A stretch of 64,000 bases of DNA from Pleionea litopenaei. GTDB taxonomy: Bacteria; Pseudomonadota; Gammaproteobacteria; Enterobacterales; Kangiellaceae. The DNA is taken from the NCBI RefSeq assembly GCF_031198435.1, contig NZ_CP133548.1, positions 310,001 to 374,000 of the forward strand, written 5' to 3'. How positions within the stretch are numbered: position 1 is the stretch's first letter; each line of letters begins with the position of its first letter. Position numbers and translations under genes: made by a program. Shown here piece after piece: positions 1 to 11,100 of the stretch. Below the pieces are notes generated by a model. That model was given only the letters and a program-made list of their open reading frames with translations, had not been told where the DNA came from and made no database searches.

Positions 1-1
1 G

Positions 2-790
2 TCGGCTGTCATTGTTTTTGAACCCGACCCGCAAGAATATTTTGCTGGTGACAAAGCGCCTGCTCGGTTAACGCGATTTGGTGAAAAGTGGCGGTTGTTT
101 GAGCAGTTGGGTATCGATAAAGTTATCTGCCTACGGTTTGCCAAGTCTCTGGCATCGATGGAAGCCGAAGATTTTATTAACGACTTGTTGATTGATCGGT
201 TGCAGGTGAAACATTTGATTGTCGGTGATGACTTTCGTTATGGGCGTCAACGACAAGGTGATTTTAAGTTACTGCAAGCGCTAGGGCGAGAACACTTTAG
301 TGTTCAGAGTACGGCCTCGATTAAACAGGGGACTGAGCGAATTAGCAGCACGCTAATCCGTCAGAAACTGGCTTCAGGTGATATAAAAGCGGCCAAGCAG
401 TTGTTGGGTCGTCCATTCGCCTTATTAGGAAAAATTGTTCATGGTGATAAATTAGGGCGAACCCTAAATTTTCCGACCATCAATGTTCCATTGCGTCGTC
501 GGGTTTCACCTTTGCAAGGTGTGTACTTGGTTCGGGTTCACGGCTTGAAGGAAACCGCTAGTTGGGGCGTTGCGAATATAGGGCGACGACCAACCGTGAA
601 TGGGCAACAAGCGCGATTAGAAGTTCATCTTTTAGATTTTAATCGAGATTGCTACGGCGAACGCGTAGAAGTTGAAATTATTGAGCAATTACGACAGGAA
701 CAAAAGTTCGATTCGCTCGATGCACTAAAACAACAAATTGAAGCTGATATTGAAGCAGCAAAACAGATCATCCAAACGATGGGTGAGTGA
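2..790 (+). CDS. ribF: Bifunctional riboflavin kinase/FAD synthetase (RibF), 5' end outside window
   Basis: RibF phosphorylates riboflavin to FMN and adenylylates FMN to FAD in the cytoplasm. The frame is open from the first bases of the window; the visible N-terminal part contains FEPDPQEYF and APARLTRF, typical of the nucleotidyltransferase half. The C-terminal flavokinase domain shows GRPFALLGKIVHGDKLGRTLNFPT and then GVYLVRV and NIGRRPTV. About 262 residues are present, so roughly the first 40-50 are missing. It is followed 32 bases later by ileS, the usual gamma-proteobacterial order. The ATG at 95 is internal, not the start. Confidence 0.95.
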   Translation, partial: SAVIVFEPDPQEYFAGDKAPARLTRFGEKWRLFEQLGIDKVICLRFAKSLASMEAEDFINDLLIDRLQVKHLIVGDDFRYGRQRQGDFKLLQALGREHFSVQSTASIKQGTERISSTLIRQKLASGDIKAAKQLLGRPFALLGKIVHGDKLGRTLNFPTINVPLRRRVSPLQGVYLVRVHGLKETASWGVANIGRRPTVNGQQARLEVHLLDFNRDCYGERVEVEIIEQLRQEQKFDSLDALKQQIEADIEAAKQIIQTMGE

Positions 791-822
791 AATTTTAATT
801 CAAATTAACTTTGGAATTTATT

Positions 823-3624
823 ATGGCTGATTATAAAGCAACGCTTAACCTTCCAAATACAGAGTTTCCGATGAAAGCCAGTTTGGCACAGCGTGAACCT
901 GAAATGCTCAAGCAGTGGAATGAGAAGGGTATTTATAAGCGTATTCGTGAAGCTAGCCAAGGGCGCCCGAAGTTTATATTGCACGATGGTCCTCCCTATG
1001 CCAATGGTGATATCCACATTGGGCATGCGGTCAATAAAATTTTAAAAGACGTAGTATTAAAGTCGCGCAGTTTAAGTGGCTTTGATGCACCCTACGTGCC
1101 TGGTTGGGATTGTCACGGATTACCCATCGAGCACAATGTTGAAAAGAAGATTGGTAAAGCAGGCGTTAAAGTTCCTTTCGCCGAATTCCGGCAAAAGTGT
1201 CGTGATTATGCCGCGAAACAAGTCGACGGACAGAAAAAAGATTTCATTCGTCTTGGTATTTTTGGTGACTGGGAAAACCCTTACCTAACCATGAACTTCC
1301 AGTTCGAGGCCAACATCGTTCGAGCCCTAGCGAAGATCGTAATGAACGGGCATTTGCACAAAGGAGTTAAGCCGGTTTATTGGAGTGTTGTCGGTGGCTC
1401 CGCGCTCGCTGAAGCCGAAGTGGAATACCATGACAAGACTTCAGCTTCAATTGATGTGCGATTTAAAGCCGATGCAAGTTTGTTGCAAGCGTTCCATTTT
1501 GACAATTCAAGTAACCTTCCTGTGTCTGCGGTTATTTGGACCACAACGCCTTGGACTCTACCATCGAACCAAGCCATTTCGATCCATCCAAAGTTAGATT
1601 ATGCCTTGGTACAGGTTGATGCGGGCAGTGGCAAAGAGTTGTTGGTACTGGCGCGTGAAATGGTTGACGATGTGATGAAGCGGTACGACCTTGAAGAGTT
1701 TGAAGTCGTCGCAACCGCAGCAGGCAGTGATCTTGAAAATATTTTAGTGAGTCATCCGTTTTACGACAAACAAGTACCGCTCATTCTTGGCGAGCATGTC
1801 ACCACCGATGCGGGGACTGGCTTAGTGCACACCGCACCTGACCATGGCGCAGACGACTTTAATGTGGGTAAAGCCTATGGCATTGAGTTGCTCAATTATG
1901 TTGGGCCAGACGGCGTCTATTCATCGACAACGCCGTTATTTGCTGGTGATCATGTGTATAAAGTTGAAGATAAGATTTGTGACTTACTGGCAGAGCGGGG
2001 CAGTTTAGTTAGAAAAACTAAATTGACGCATAGTTACCCTCATTGTTGGCGTACCAAAACTCCTTTGATTTTCCGTACCACACCACAGTGGTTTGTCAGT
2101 ATGGAAAAAAATGGCTTACGTGAGAAAGCGTTGAGTGAGATTAAGCAAGTTCAATGGGTGCCAGATTGGGGACAAGCTCGAATCGAAGGTATGGTTGATG
2201 GCCGACCAGACTGGTGTATCTCACGCCAAAGAACGTGGGGTGTTCCATTGTGTTTGGTGATTGATAAAGAAACCGGTGAACCGCATCCTAATGCGGTTGA
2301 GATTATGGAGAAGGCGGCTCAAGCGATAGAAAAAGACGGTATTCAAGCTTGGTTTGATATGCCGCTTGAGGCATTAGTTGATGGCGATACGTCGCAGTAC
2401 GCAAAAATTGATGACACGCTCGATGTTTGGTTCGATTCGGGTGTTACGCATGCCTGTGTTCTCGCGGTTCGAGAAGAGCTGCAAGAGCCAGCAGACATCT
2501 ATTTAGAGGGGTCTGATCAACATCGTGGTTGGTTCCAGTCGTCTCTACTAACAGGCGTCGCGATCAATAATCGAGCACCCTATAAAGCGGTGTTAACTCA
2601 TGGTTTTACCGTCGATGAGAAAGGCGAGAAAATGTCGAAGTCTAAGGGCAATGTACTCGCTCCTCAGCAAGTCATTAATGAGCTCGGTGCTGATGTGTTG
2701 CGCTTATGGGTGGCTTCGACCGACTACCGTGGTGAAATTGCCGTATCAAAAGAAATCTTAAAGCGTACCGCAGATACTTATCGTCGTATTCGCAATACAA
2801 GCCGCTTTTTGCTAGCAAACTTAAATGGGTTTGATCCGGCAACCGATATGGTTGCGCCATCAGAGATGTTGCCGTTGGATCGTTGGGCGGTTAATGCTGC
2901 ATTAGAAACTCAGCAGTCGATTGCGAAATCTTACGAAAGCTACACCTTTTGGCAAGTCGTTCAGCAGATTCACCATTTCTGCGCGATGGATATGGGAGGG
3001 TTCTATTTAGATATCATTAAAGATCGGCAATACACTGCGAAACGAGGCAGTTTAGCTCATCGCTCATGCCAATCGGCAATGTATCTAATTTCACAAGCCT
3101 TGATCCGCTGGATGGCACCCGTGTTGTCTTTCACAGCAGAAGAAGCATGGCAGTATTTGCCTGGAGACCATAGCGACACCATTTTCATCGAAACCTGGTT
3201 TGACGGATTAACCGCCTATAGCGACGATACGATTTCGTTAGACGATTGGGCGGCCATTCGCGAAGTCAAAGCGGCAGTGAATAAGGCGATTGAAGCGATG
3301 CGCGTCGCTAAGACATTGGGCAGCTCTCTTGAGGCGAACGTGACCTTGAGTGTCTCAGAAAAGTGGTACCAACCTTTATCAAAGTTGCAAAACGAACTGC
3401 GGTTTGTATTGATCACCTCTCAAGCAACGGTTGAACAAGGTGAGCAAGGAGAAGCAACAGCATTAGAGGGTGTCTTTTTAACGATTACGGCTAATCAGGA
3501 CCAAAAGTGTGAGCGCTGTTGGCATCGTCGTCCAGAAGTCGGCACCTTGTCTGAACACCCAGGTCTATGTAACCGCTGTGTTGAAAACGTAGCTGGAGAC
3601 GGTGAAATAAGGGAGTTTGCGTAG
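823..3624 (+). CDS. ileS: Isoleucyl-tRNA synthetase
   Basis: Cytoplasmic class I aminoacyl-tRNA synthetase that charges tRNA-Ile and edits misactivated valine. The HIGH motif is seen in the stretch [19 protein letters not shown] and the KMSKS motif in [11 protein letters not shown]. The editing domain is in the first half, and a C-terminal zinc finger is marked by CERCWHRR and CNRCVE. I chose the ATG at 823 ([11 protein letters not shown], matching the E. coli start MSDYKSTLNLP) rather than the in-frame TTG at 811. Length is 933 residues, normal for the family. The stop codon overlaps the GTG of lspA, implying translational coupling. Confidence 0.97.
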   Translation: MADYKATLNLPNTEFPMKASLAQREPEMLKQWNEKGIYKRIREASQGRPKFILHDGPPYANGDIHIGHAVNKILKDVVLKSRSLSGFDAPYVPGWDCHGLPIEHNVEKKIGKAGVKVPFAEFRQKCRDYAAKQVDGQKKDFIRLGIFGDWENPYLTMNFQFEANIVRALAKIVMNGHLHKGVKPVYWSVVGGSALAEAEVEYHDKTSASIDVRFKADASLLQAFHFDNSSNLPVSAVIWTTTPWTLPSNQAISIHPKLDYALVQVDAGSGKELLVLAREMVDDVMKRYDLEEFEVVATAAGSDLENILVSHPFYDKQVPLILGEHVTTDAGTGLVHTAPDHGADDFNVGKAYGIELLNYVGPDGVYSSTTPLFAGDHVYKVEDKICDLLAERGSLVRKTKLTHSYPHCWRTKTPLIFRTTPQWFVSMEKNGLREKALSEIKQVQWVPDWGQARIEGMVDGRPDWCISRQRTWGVPLCLVIDKETGEPHPNAVEIMEKAAQAIEKDGIQAWFDMPLEALVDGDTSQYAKIDDTLDVWFDSGVTHACVLAVREELQEPADIYLEGSDQHRGWFQSSLLTGVAINNRAPYKAVLTHGFTVDEKGEKMSKSKGNVLAPQQVINELGADVLRLWVASTDYRGEIAVSKEILKRTADTYRRIRNTSRFLLANLNGFDPATDMVAPSEMLPLDRWAVNAALETQQSIAKSYESYTFWQVVQQIHHFCAMDMGGFYLDIIKDRQYTAKRGSLAHRSCQSAMYLISQALIRWMAPVLSFTAEEAWQYLPGDHSDTIFIETWFDGLTAYSDDTISLDDWAAIREVKAAVNKAIEAMRVAKTLGSSLEANVTLSVSEKWYQPLSKLQNELRFVLITSQATVEQGEQGEATALEGVFLTITANQDQKCERCWHRRPEVGTLSEHPGLCNRCVENVAGDGEIREFA

Positions 3625-4199
3625 TGTCTCAAGGCGCTGGTAATCAAACTTTAGTGCGACGAGTCAGCCAATCTGGATTGGTCTGGTTGTTCGTCACCTT
3701 TATTGTGGTCATTATCGATCAGTGGACTAAGTTATGGGCTGTTGATGCGTTATCCGACGGCTCCATTATTGAGGTGATGCCTCATTTCGATTTTCGCTTA
3801 GCGTACAACTACGGAGCGGCTTTTAGCTTTCTTGCTGATGCGGGGGGATGGCAACGATACGGTTTGTCGGTGTTCGCCGTGGTCATCAGTTTAGTTTTGT
3901 TGGTTTGGATGTATCGAATTAAAGCCAGCGAGAAATGGCTCAGCATTGCCTTATCTTTGGTGCTCAGCGGCGCCATTGGTAACGCCTATGATCGCATTAG
4001 CTATGGTTATGTTGTCGACTTTATCGATTGGTATTGGGAGAAATCTGGTTATCATTGGCCGGCGTTTAATATTGCAGATAGTGCAATTTGCGTGGGCGCC
4101 GTCATGTTGATTATTGATAGCTTATTTTTCCAGCAGGACTCAGAAGAAGAGACGTTACAAGGTAAGACAGCGAAAGGTAGTAGGGTAAATGAGCGGTGA
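3624..4199 (+). CDS. lspA: Lipoprotein signal peptidase (signal peptidase II)
   Basis: Inner-membrane aspartyl protease that cleaves the signal peptide of diacylated prolipoproteins at the lipobox cysteine. Four hydrophobic segments are visible. The catalytic aspartates lie in the family motifs NAYDRISYGYVVDFID and FNIADSAICVG. The start is GTG at 3624, sharing one base with the ileS stop. Length is 191 residues; the charged C-terminal tail is slightly longer than usual. It overlaps fkpB by 11 bases. Substrates may include the lipoproteins near 27.5 and 60 kb in this window. Confidence 0.95.
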   Translation: MSQGAGNQTLVRRVSQSGLVWLFVTFIVVIIDQWTKLWAVDALSDGSIIEVMPHFDFRLAYNYGAAFSFLADAGGWQRYGLSVFAVVISLVLLVWMYRIKASEKWLSIALSLVLSGAIGNAYDRISYGYVVDFIDWYWEKSGYHWPAFNIADSAICVGAVMLIIDSLFFQQDSEEETLQGKTAKGSRVNER

Positions 4200-4650
4200 A
4201 TTAAGTTGTGTGCATGAGCAAGCAAGAGTTTATGCCCACATGACATTGATGCTTGACGATGGTAGCGTTGCTGACTCGAGTCGTGCAAACGGAAAGCCTG
4301 CTTTAATTGAGCTCGGTAATGAGTCGGTAAGCGCCGCCTTAGAGCAGCAGTTGTTAGGAATGAAAGTTGGCGACAAAAAAACCTTTAAGTTGGCCGCCAA
4401 TGATGCTTTTGGCGAATCTAATCCGAACCTTATTCAATTTATGGATATTCAGAACTTCCCTCAGGATATTGACGTTTCTGAAGGCGCCGTACTTGCATTC
4501 GAGCAACCGTCTGGCGAGCCCATGCCTGGGATTATTCGCGAAGTGCAAGGCCACTCAGTCAAAGTTGATTTTAACCATCCACTCGCAGGCCATACGGTGA
4601 CATTTGAAATTGAAGTGTTATCGATTGATAATCCACCTCAAACGCATTAA
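4189..4650 (+). CDS. fkpB: FKBP-type peptidyl-prolyl cis-trans isomerase, SlpA/FkpB type
   Basis: Small cytoplasmic prolyl isomerase with an inserted IF chaperone domain, catalysing cis-trans isomerisation of X-Pro bonds. The sequence shows the SlyD/FkpB pattern: [14 protein letters not shown] near the N-terminus, [20 protein letters not shown], and the C-terminal [21 protein letters not shown]. It is 153 residues long, usual for FkpB, and lacks the histidine-rich tail of SlyD. It overlaps lspA by 11 bases and precedes ispH by 17 bases, a conserved lspA-fkpB-ispH order. Confidence 0.93.
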   Translation: MSGELSCVHEQARVYAHMTLMLDDGSVADSSRANGKPALIELGNESVSAALEQQLLGMKVGDKKTFKLAANDAFGESNPNLIQFMDIQNFPQDIDVSEGAVLAFEQPSGEPMPGIIREVQGHSVKVDFNHPLAGHTVTFEIEVLSIDNPPQTH

Positions 4651-4667
4651 TAAATAGAGTCGTCATC

Positions 4668-5603
4668 ATGGAAATACTTTTGGCTAATCCTCGCGGTTTT
4701 TGTGCCGGAGTCGATCGAGCGATTGAAATCGTTAACCGAGCACTAGAAGTGTTTGGTGCGCCGATCTATGTTCGTCATGAGGTGGTTCATAACAAATTCG
4801 TCGTTGATGGATTGCGCGAGAAAGGGGCGGTTTTTGTTGAGCATGTATCTGAAATTCCGCAAGACAGTATTTGTATTTTCAGTGCTCACGGTGTATCGCA
4901 GCAAGTTAAAGAAGACGCTAAAGCCCGCAATTTAAAAGTGTTTGATGCGACTTGTCCATTAGTGACCAAGGTACACATGGAAGTTGTGAGAGCTAGCCGA
5001 CGGGGCGAAGAATGCATTTTAATTGGTCACAAGGGACACCCTGAAGTTGAGGGAACCATGGGCCAATACAACAATCAAGAGGCCGGTATTTATTTAGTTG
5101 AAACGGTTGCCGATGTCGCGGCGCTTGAAGTCAAAAACTCAGATTTATTGCACTTTGTGACCCAAACCACCTTGTCGGTCGATGATACTCGGCAAATTAT
5201 TGATGCGCTTCAAGCAAAATTTCCAAATATTCAAGGACCGAAAAAAGACGATATTTGCTATGCGACACAAAATCGACAAGATGCAGTGCGTTCCTTAGCT
5301 GAACAGGTCGAAGTGGTTTTAGTTGTCGGCTCGCAAAACAGCTCAAATTCCAATCGCTTGCGTGAACTTGCTGAAAAGCAAGGGATATCCGCTTACCTTG
5401 TGGATAGCGCCGCCGAGATACAGCAGTCATGGCTTGAAAATGCGGCCAAAGTAGGTGTGACTGCTGGGGCTTCCGCTCCGGAAATATTGGTTCAGCAAGT
5501 GATTTCTCGTCTTGAAGAGCTGGGTGGTTTTACCGCAAAAGAAATCGACGGAAAGCCAGAAGACATTGTGTTCGTTCTTCCCCCCGAGTTAAGAGCCAGC
5601 TGA
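4668..5603 (+). CDS. ispH: 4-hydroxy-3-methylbut-2-enyl diphosphate reductase (IspH/LytB)
   Basis: Last enzyme of the MEP isoprenoid pathway; reduces HMBPP to IPP and DMAPP using a 4Fe-4S cluster. The three cluster cysteines are visible: Cys12 in [13 protein letters not shown], one in [11 protein letters not shown] and one in [11 protein letters not shown]. The catalytic Glu region [10 protein letters not shown] and the SSNSNRLRE motif are also present. Length 311 residues, standard. It ends the ribF-to-ispH block and precedes the minor pilin operon, as in Pseudomonas-type genomes. Its Fe-S cluster would depend on the suf genes at 38-44 kb. Confidence 0.97.
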   Translation: MEILLANPRGFCAGVDRAIEIVNRALEVFGAPIYVRHEVVHNKFVVDGLREKGAVFVEHVSEIPQDSICIFSAHGVSQQVKEDAKARNLKVFDATCPLVTKVHMEVVRASRRGEECILIGHKGHPEVEGTMGQYNNQEAGIYLVETVADVAALEVKNSDLLHFVTQTTLSVDDTRQIIDALQAKFPNIQGPKKDDICYATQNRQDAVRSLAEQVEVVLVVGSQNSSNSNRLRELAEKQGISAYLVDSAAEIQQSWLENAAKVGVTAGASAPEILVQQVISRLEELGGFTAKEIDGKPEDIVFVLPPELRAS

Positions 5604-5749
5604 TAATATTCCTCAAATTGTGATTAAGTTCGCATTGTAATTCAATCGCTTAACCGCTTATCGGTTGTCTTTTGGCGCTTGTCGAAGAGCGGTTGAGTGT
5701 TGCGCAGATACCATTAAACTTACAATCAAGTTAATTTATCTGTGTACCT

Positions 5750-6295
5750 ATGATGCGAACTACAGCGAAACAAGTATCAAGCACCCGCACTGGCCATTAT
5801 CGCAGAGTCACTTTGAGCAGTGGCTTCTCGCTGATTGAGTTGATGATGGCTATTGTCATATTGGGTGTTGTCATGGCCTTTGCCGTTCCTTCATTCCAAT
5901 CCACCATGGCGAATAATCGCCTGGTCAGTTGTTCCAATAAAGTGGCTGCCGCCGTCCAATTTGCAAAATCTCAAGCGATCGTTCTTCGCCAACAGATTGT
6001 TGTGTCTGGCTTAAAAGGGGCTGCTGCAGAATATAAAGTTGGAACGGATCCAGACGGAAACAACATCGTCGATGCTGCTGATGAAATGAAAGTGTTTAGT
6101 TGTGACAGTGACGACGTGACAGTGACTCCCACTCCTGATGTTGACTTTATCTCTTACGGAACCTCTGGTTTTCGAGCCGACGGACAGGGGCAAGTTACTT
6201 TTTTGACTTGCAATGATAAGGGTAAAGGAAAGTCATTGACCGTTTCGACCGGTGGCGGTGTGTCCAGTAAAGACGCTGCAGATGGAGATTGCTGA
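5750..6295 (+). CDS. Minor type IV pilin, FimT/FimU (GspH) family
   Basis: Type IV pilus minor pilin that would help prime pilus assembly in the inner membrane. The prepilin signature SSG/FSLIELMMAIVILGVV gives a PilD cleavage site (G/F) with Glu5, followed by the long hydrophobic helix. The leader before the cleavage site is about 25 residues, longer than the usual 6-10. The C-terminal domain has a cysteine pair at its end. Length is 181 residues. It opens the cluster fimT-like-pilV-pilW-pilX-pilY1 and overlaps pilV by one base. FimT and FimU cannot be told apart by eye. Confidence 0.85.
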   Translation: MMRTTAKQVSSTRTGHYRRVTLSSGFSLIELMMAIVILGVVMAFAVPSFQSTMANNRLVSCSNKVAAAVQFAKSQAIVLRQQIVVSGLKGAAAEYKVGTDPDGNNIVDAADEMKVFSCDSDDVTVTPTPDVDFISYGTSGFRADGQGQVTFLTCNDKGKGKSLTVSTGGGVSSKDAADGDC

Positions 6296-6831
6296 TGAGT
6301 AAGTTTAAACAGTCAGGCTTAACGCTTATTGAAATTTTAGTCACTGTGTTGGTGTTAGGTATTGGCTTGCTAGGTGTGGCGGCCTTACAGGTGACCAGCA
6401 TTAATAGCAGTCAAGAAGGCTTGTTTCGTAGTCAGGCAACCGAAATTGCTGAAAGTGTTGCTGCGCGAATGCGAGCTGCCAAACTTGCCATTTACGATGG
6501 TAATACAACCTTGACCCAAGTGATTACGGCTTACGCAGGCGCGCCTTACGCGTGTGCGAATCCACCAGCATCATGCATCACCGGAACCTGCAGCGCAGCT
6601 GAACTCGTGGCTTTCGATATTTACGAAACCTGCAATATGGCGCAGACCGAGTTACCAGAGGGAGAGGTTTACGTGAGCGTCGTCTCTGGCATTCGCTCAC
6701 GTGTTGCGGTGGCCTGGACTCCATCCGCGGCTCGTGCCGATGTGGGGCAAGTCGAAGTCGTCAACCTTGAGTGCGCCAATATGAATGTACCAGACGGAAA
6801 AGACTGTGTAATTTTGGAGGTCATCCCATGA
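6295..6831 (+). CDS. pilV: Type IV pilus modification/minor pilin PilV
   Basis: Minor pilin with signature SG/LTLIEILVTVLVLGIGLLGVAALQ, the typical PilV N-terminus (PilV is marked by IGLLGVAALQ). I start it at the ATG at 6295, which overlaps the preceding TGA (TGATG), not at the upstream TTG. The product is 178 residues. The C-terminal globular part contains several cysteines (CANPPASC, CSAAE, ETCNM), likely disulfide-bonded in the periplasm. It overlaps pilW by four bases (ATGA), so the minor pilins are probably translationally coupled. Confidence 0.88.
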   Translation: MSKFKQSGLTLIEILVTVLVLGIGLLGVAALQVTSINSSQEGLFRSQATEIAESVAARMRAAKLAIYDGNTTLTQVITAYAGAPYACANPPASCITGTCSAAELVAFDIYETCNMAQTELPEGEVYVSVVSGIRSRVAVAWTPSAARADVGQVEVVNLECANMNVPDGKDCVILEVIP

Positions 6832-7568
6832 CATTGAGCAATATGAAACGCAGCCAAGGGTTCAGTTTAATTGAGTTGATGATCGCTGGATTTTTGGGCT
6901 TGCTTTTGCTTACCGGCGTGATCACCGTGTTTCTTGGGAGTAAAGAGTCTTTTCGAATGCAAGAGCAACTCTCTAACGTTCAGTCTGAAGGCCGTTTTGC
7001 CATGGTATTTATTGAGCGATTTGCTCGAAATGCCGGTTGGTATGAAGCAGTGACTCCTAGTTTAACTTCAGCGATCGACTTCACCACCAGTATCGATGGT
7101 GGCGCGGGTGGCAGTGATTCCATTACGTTGCAGCAAGAAGCGCCAGCGGGAACCTTACGTGATTGCAACGGCACCGTGGTAGCTGGCACTCAAGTACGTA
7201 ACACGTTTTCATTAAATGGAACCTCCTTGCTTTGTGCTGGTAACGGCGGAGCAGCACCTCAACCCGTGGTTGAGAATGTTGAGTCTTTTCAGGTGCTGTA
7301 CGGTATCGATAGCGATTCCGATGGCGTGATCAACCGATACGCCGATGCGGCAACCGTCACTGGTGGCGGTTGGGAGCGCAAGGTCATTTCCATTCAAATC
7401 GGTTTGTTGGTCGCTGCTGAGGCAAATACGATGCCGAGTGTGGTGGCCAAACAATTTAACGTTTTAGATCAAGTGGTGAATACCAACGACAGTCGTTTAC
7501 GTCGGCAGTTTAATAAAACCGTGATGCTTCCTAATCAAGCATTTGTCGTAGTGACGCAAAAACCTTAG
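6828..7568 (+). CDS. pilW: Minor pilin PilW
   Basis: PilW-type minor pilin; prepilin motif SQG/FSLIELMIAGFLGLLLLTGV followed by the PilW hallmark FLGSKESFRMQEQLSNVQSEGRFA. The real start is the ATG at 6828, overlapping the pilV stop and preceded by a TTGGAGG ribosome binding site; upstream in-frame codons lie inside pilV. The product is 246 residues. The later stretch VENVESFQVLYGIDSDSDGVINRY is also characteristic of PilW. It works with PilV, PilX, PilE and PilY1 as the tip/priming complex. Confidence 0.9.
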   Translation: MTLSNMKRSQGFSLIELMIAGFLGLLLLTGVITVFLGSKESFRMQEQLSNVQSEGRFAMVFIERFARNAGWYEAVTPSLTSAIDFTTSIDGGAGGSDSITLQQEAPAGTLRDCNGTVVAGTQVRNTFSLNGTSLLCAGNGGAAPQPVVENVESFQVLYGIDSDSDGVINRYADAATVTGGGWERKVISIQIGLLVAAEANTMPSVVAKQFNVLDQVVNTNDSRLRRQFNKTVMLPNQAFVVVTQKP

Positions 7569-8093
7569 GTGCAGTCAATGATGAAAGAGATTAAACAAAC
7601 TAAGCAACGCGGAGCAGCCTTAATCGTTGGCTTGGTGCTCTTAGTGATCTTAACTGTTTTAGGCGTCTGGGCAGTAAAAAACTCCAGTATGCAGGAGCTA
7701 GTCGCTAGCAACGTGCATCAAAGTAACTGGGTCTTCAATGCCGCCGATGCGGGTGTTGGTGCCTTTACCGAAATGGCGAACGCCGGCAACGATGTTGGCG
7801 ATCCCACTCATATTTTATTTCGCGCACGCGTCAACGGAAACGTTAACTTTTGTGTCGACGAAAACGGAAATGAAGCTGGCTGTAACGATACGTTTATCGA
7901 CGGAAAGGCCGCGCAAGTACAAGTGAATGTTGAAAAGAAGGGCTGTGTTCAGCAGCTGTGTTTCGGCTATAGCCTCGGATCCGATAAGGGTGGGGTTAAG
8001 TGCCTAGTTTACGAAGTTGACTCTACAGGTGACGGTATGGGTGTCACTGAGCAGGTAGAGTGGTGGGCTTATCAGATTTCAGCACAATGTTAA
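7569..8093 (+). CDS. pilX: Minor pilin PilX
   Basis: PilX-family protein; the N-terminus QRGAALIVGLVLLVILTVLGVWA is the PilX_N pattern, and NVHQSNWVFNAADAGV is the conserved segment after the helix. Like other PilX proteins it lacks the canonical Glu5. I place the start at the GTG at 7569 directly after the pilW stop; the ATGs at 7578 and 7581 are equally possible. Length 174 residues. Several cysteines in the C-terminal half suggest a disulfide-stabilised head. Confidence 0.85.
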   Translation: MQSMMKEIKQTKQRGAALIVGLVLLVILTVLGVWAVKNSSMQELVASNVHQSNWVFNAADAGVGAFTEMANAGNDVGDPTHILFRARVNGNVNFCVDENGNEAGCNDTFIDGKAAQVQVNVEKKGCVQQLCFGYSLGSDKGGVKCLVYEVDSTGDGMGVTEQVEWWAYQISAQC

Positions 8094-8132
8094 TTTTTCA
8101 TTTTCACCAAACCTTGGTGGGAGGAACCAACA

Positions 8133-11100
8133 ATGTTTAAGAAGCAGTTTTTTAAAGTAGCAGCCTGTACTGGCATGTATGCATTAGCCTGCATGAATTC
8201 AGTATACGCAGACGATACCGAAATATTCTTTAATGGAACCAATGCTGGCGGTGCCACACCGAACGTATTGTTTATATTTGATACGTCGGGAAGTATGAAC
8301 CGTAATGCATCTGGCTCAAACGAGTCTCGTATCGATGTAATGCGTGACGTTATGTATGAGTTCATTACAGATATCGAAGGATTAAACATCGGTATGGCAC
8401 GTTTCAGTGTACCTGGTGGTCCTATCTTAAATGCGGTATTTAACGTTGATGCAGCAACCGATCCAGTAGCTATTTCGCAAGTCAACAGCAATGACGATGA
8501 TGCGACCGAAAACTTTGCTGGCAATAAAATGGCTTATAATGCGGCCATTCTTGAGTTCAATGAAGAAAAAGCAACCGATTTAATGGGGCTGCGTTTTACT
8601 GACTTAGACATTCCTCAAGGTGCAATCATAACTAGCGCGACCATTACCGTGTCGAGCTACAACACCATCACTGGTAGTCCGGTCTTTGAGATTCTTGGCG
8701 AGAAAGTCGGAAACGCAGACACCTTTACTGGCGACAAGTTATCGGATCGATTAACCAGTAATCCAACCGCTAATAGTGTGAAATGGGCACCAGGTGACTG
8801 GATTGCTCCTTCTCCGCTGTACGATGCTGATGGTTTAGTGCCTCCAAGCAGTTACTCAACGGTCGACCTTGCTCCTTTGGTACAAGAAATTGTCAATCAG
8901 GGCGATTGGTGTGGCAGTAACAGCATGGCATTTTTCATTCGTGCTGGACAAACTCAAGCAGCACTTCGTGATGCAATTGCCCATGACGGTAATCCTTTGT
9001 ATGCGCCGCGAATTCGCATTGAGTTCGATGCCGACCCGCAAAAAATTCAAGACAACACTGAAGCGGTTAATAACGCAAAAGCGTTAGGTAATCCTGTTGG
9101 CTGTTACGTTAACCAAGCGAATCGCCAAATCTCTGATGGCGCTTACGATATCGAGTACCCAAGCACGGGTGGTTACTACGACTCTGGCACGATTCTAGAT
9201 TTTAACTCGACCGGTAATGGTCGTCGCAATCGAGGTATTGGCTTACATTTTGACAACATCTTAGTGCCTCAAGGCGCAGAAATCGAAGAAGCTTACATCG
9301 AAATCGTTGCCGATAATCCAGATAATGGTAACGCTCAAGCCGTGATTAAGTTTATTGATGCTGTGAACGCACCTGCAACGGCAAATGGCATTTTCTCATC
9401 GCCGAAACTTGGCGGTGTCAGTTGGACATTACCGAATTTTGAATCAAACATTACTTATGAGTCTCCTTCATTAGTGAGTCAGATTGAGTCGTTGACCGGA
9501 AATGCGGGTTGGGTCGCAGGTAACGGCATGTCAGTGTACATTGAGACCAATTCAGGTAACCGTGACGTTATCAGCTTTGAGAGCAGTGCGGTACGTGCAC
9601 CCCGATTGGTGATCAAATACCGCGGATCGTATGACGGTACAGGGTACACCAAGCGTGATGAAATGAAGCAGGTTGTGCAAGACTTCCAAGCCAGCGGTAA
9701 CACGCCCATCAGTGATACCTTATTAGAGGCTGGTTTGTACTATCGTGGCGAAGAAGTGCTTTATGGTAAAGTCCGTGGAACACCTTCAAGTAGAAACAAT
9801 CGTATCAGTAATCCCAACAGTTTTGATCCAACGGGGGTTGTCTATACTCCGTCAGGTTGTGATGGCTCAGACCCTAACGCTAATGCGTGTAAAGACGAGC
9901 GTGTTGATAACGATCCTAACTATGTGACGCCAATCGTTGATGGTTGTCAGAAGAATCACATCGTATTGTTAACCGATGGTGAGCCTACCAGTCATGACTA
10001 TCGTACTCAACAGACTTACAGCCGTTGGTCCGGTGGCTGGTGTAGTGGTAATCGTAGTGGCCGTGACTGTGCGATTAAAATCGCCGGGTTCCTAGCGAAC
10101 AACGACCAAAACAATAAGATTGCTGGAGATCAAACCGTGAAAACTCACGTGATTGGTTTCGACTATGACTCTGAATTTCTTGAAGATGTCGCCAACGCGG
10201 GTGGTGGTTTCTACTTTACTGCCAACGATAAAGCCGGCTTGTTGGCGAAGTTGAAAGAAATTGCTAACTCAATTTTAAAAACTAACACGACCTTCGTATC
10301 GGCAGGCTTAACGGTCAACCAATACAACCGTTTAACGCATAACGATCAGTTGTATTACTCATTGTTCCAACCCGGTGAAACTAAGTCTTGGGTCGGTAAT
10401 ATGAAGCGTTACCGTTTGAGCGATGGTCTCGTTGTTGATGTTAATGGTAATCCTGCCGTCGATGTATTGAATGGTGAGTTTACCGATACCGCACGAAGCT
10501 GGTGGTCTGACAGTGTTGACGGCAATGAGGTTGGTACCGGTGGTGTTGCCGGTGAACAGCAAATTGGTCGTACTTTGTACACTAATGTCACCGGTGACTC
10601 GACAACCGCTGCGTCTAATCGCATCGATGCAACCAATTTATTCATCACCAAAGAACTATTGAAAGCCGATGATGATGCTGATGCTTTAAGCATTAAACGT
10701 TGGGCGCTCGGTTACGATGTGAGTGATGCAAGTTTATTGACGCCACACCAAATCATCGGTGATCCACTGCATTCTCGACCAACGCTATTGAGTTACAACC
10801 GTAATGGCAATGAATACACAGCGGTATTTGTAGGAACCAACAACGGTTACTTGCACGCGTTTGAAGCCGAATCGGGTAAAGAGCTGTGGTCCTTTGTGCC
10901 GAAAGATTTGTTGCCACTATTAAAAGAGAAAAAGGAAAATAATCCGATTTCTGCTGGCACCGCACACCCTTATGGCGTCGATGGTGAGATCACTATTTAT
11001 CTCGACGACAAAAACAGTAACAGTGCGGCCGATAGTGGTGAAAGTGTTTACTTATTCGTTGGTCTTCGCCGCGGTGGTAAGTCTTACTATGCGTTTGATA

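Noticed and set aside
811-822. TTG at 811 as the start of ileS
   Set aside because: The ATG at 823 matches the conserved family N-terminus.
1377-1577. Minus-strand frames inside ileS, pilY1, sufB and other large genes
   Set aside because: They are antisense shadows without ribosome binding sites or family similarity.
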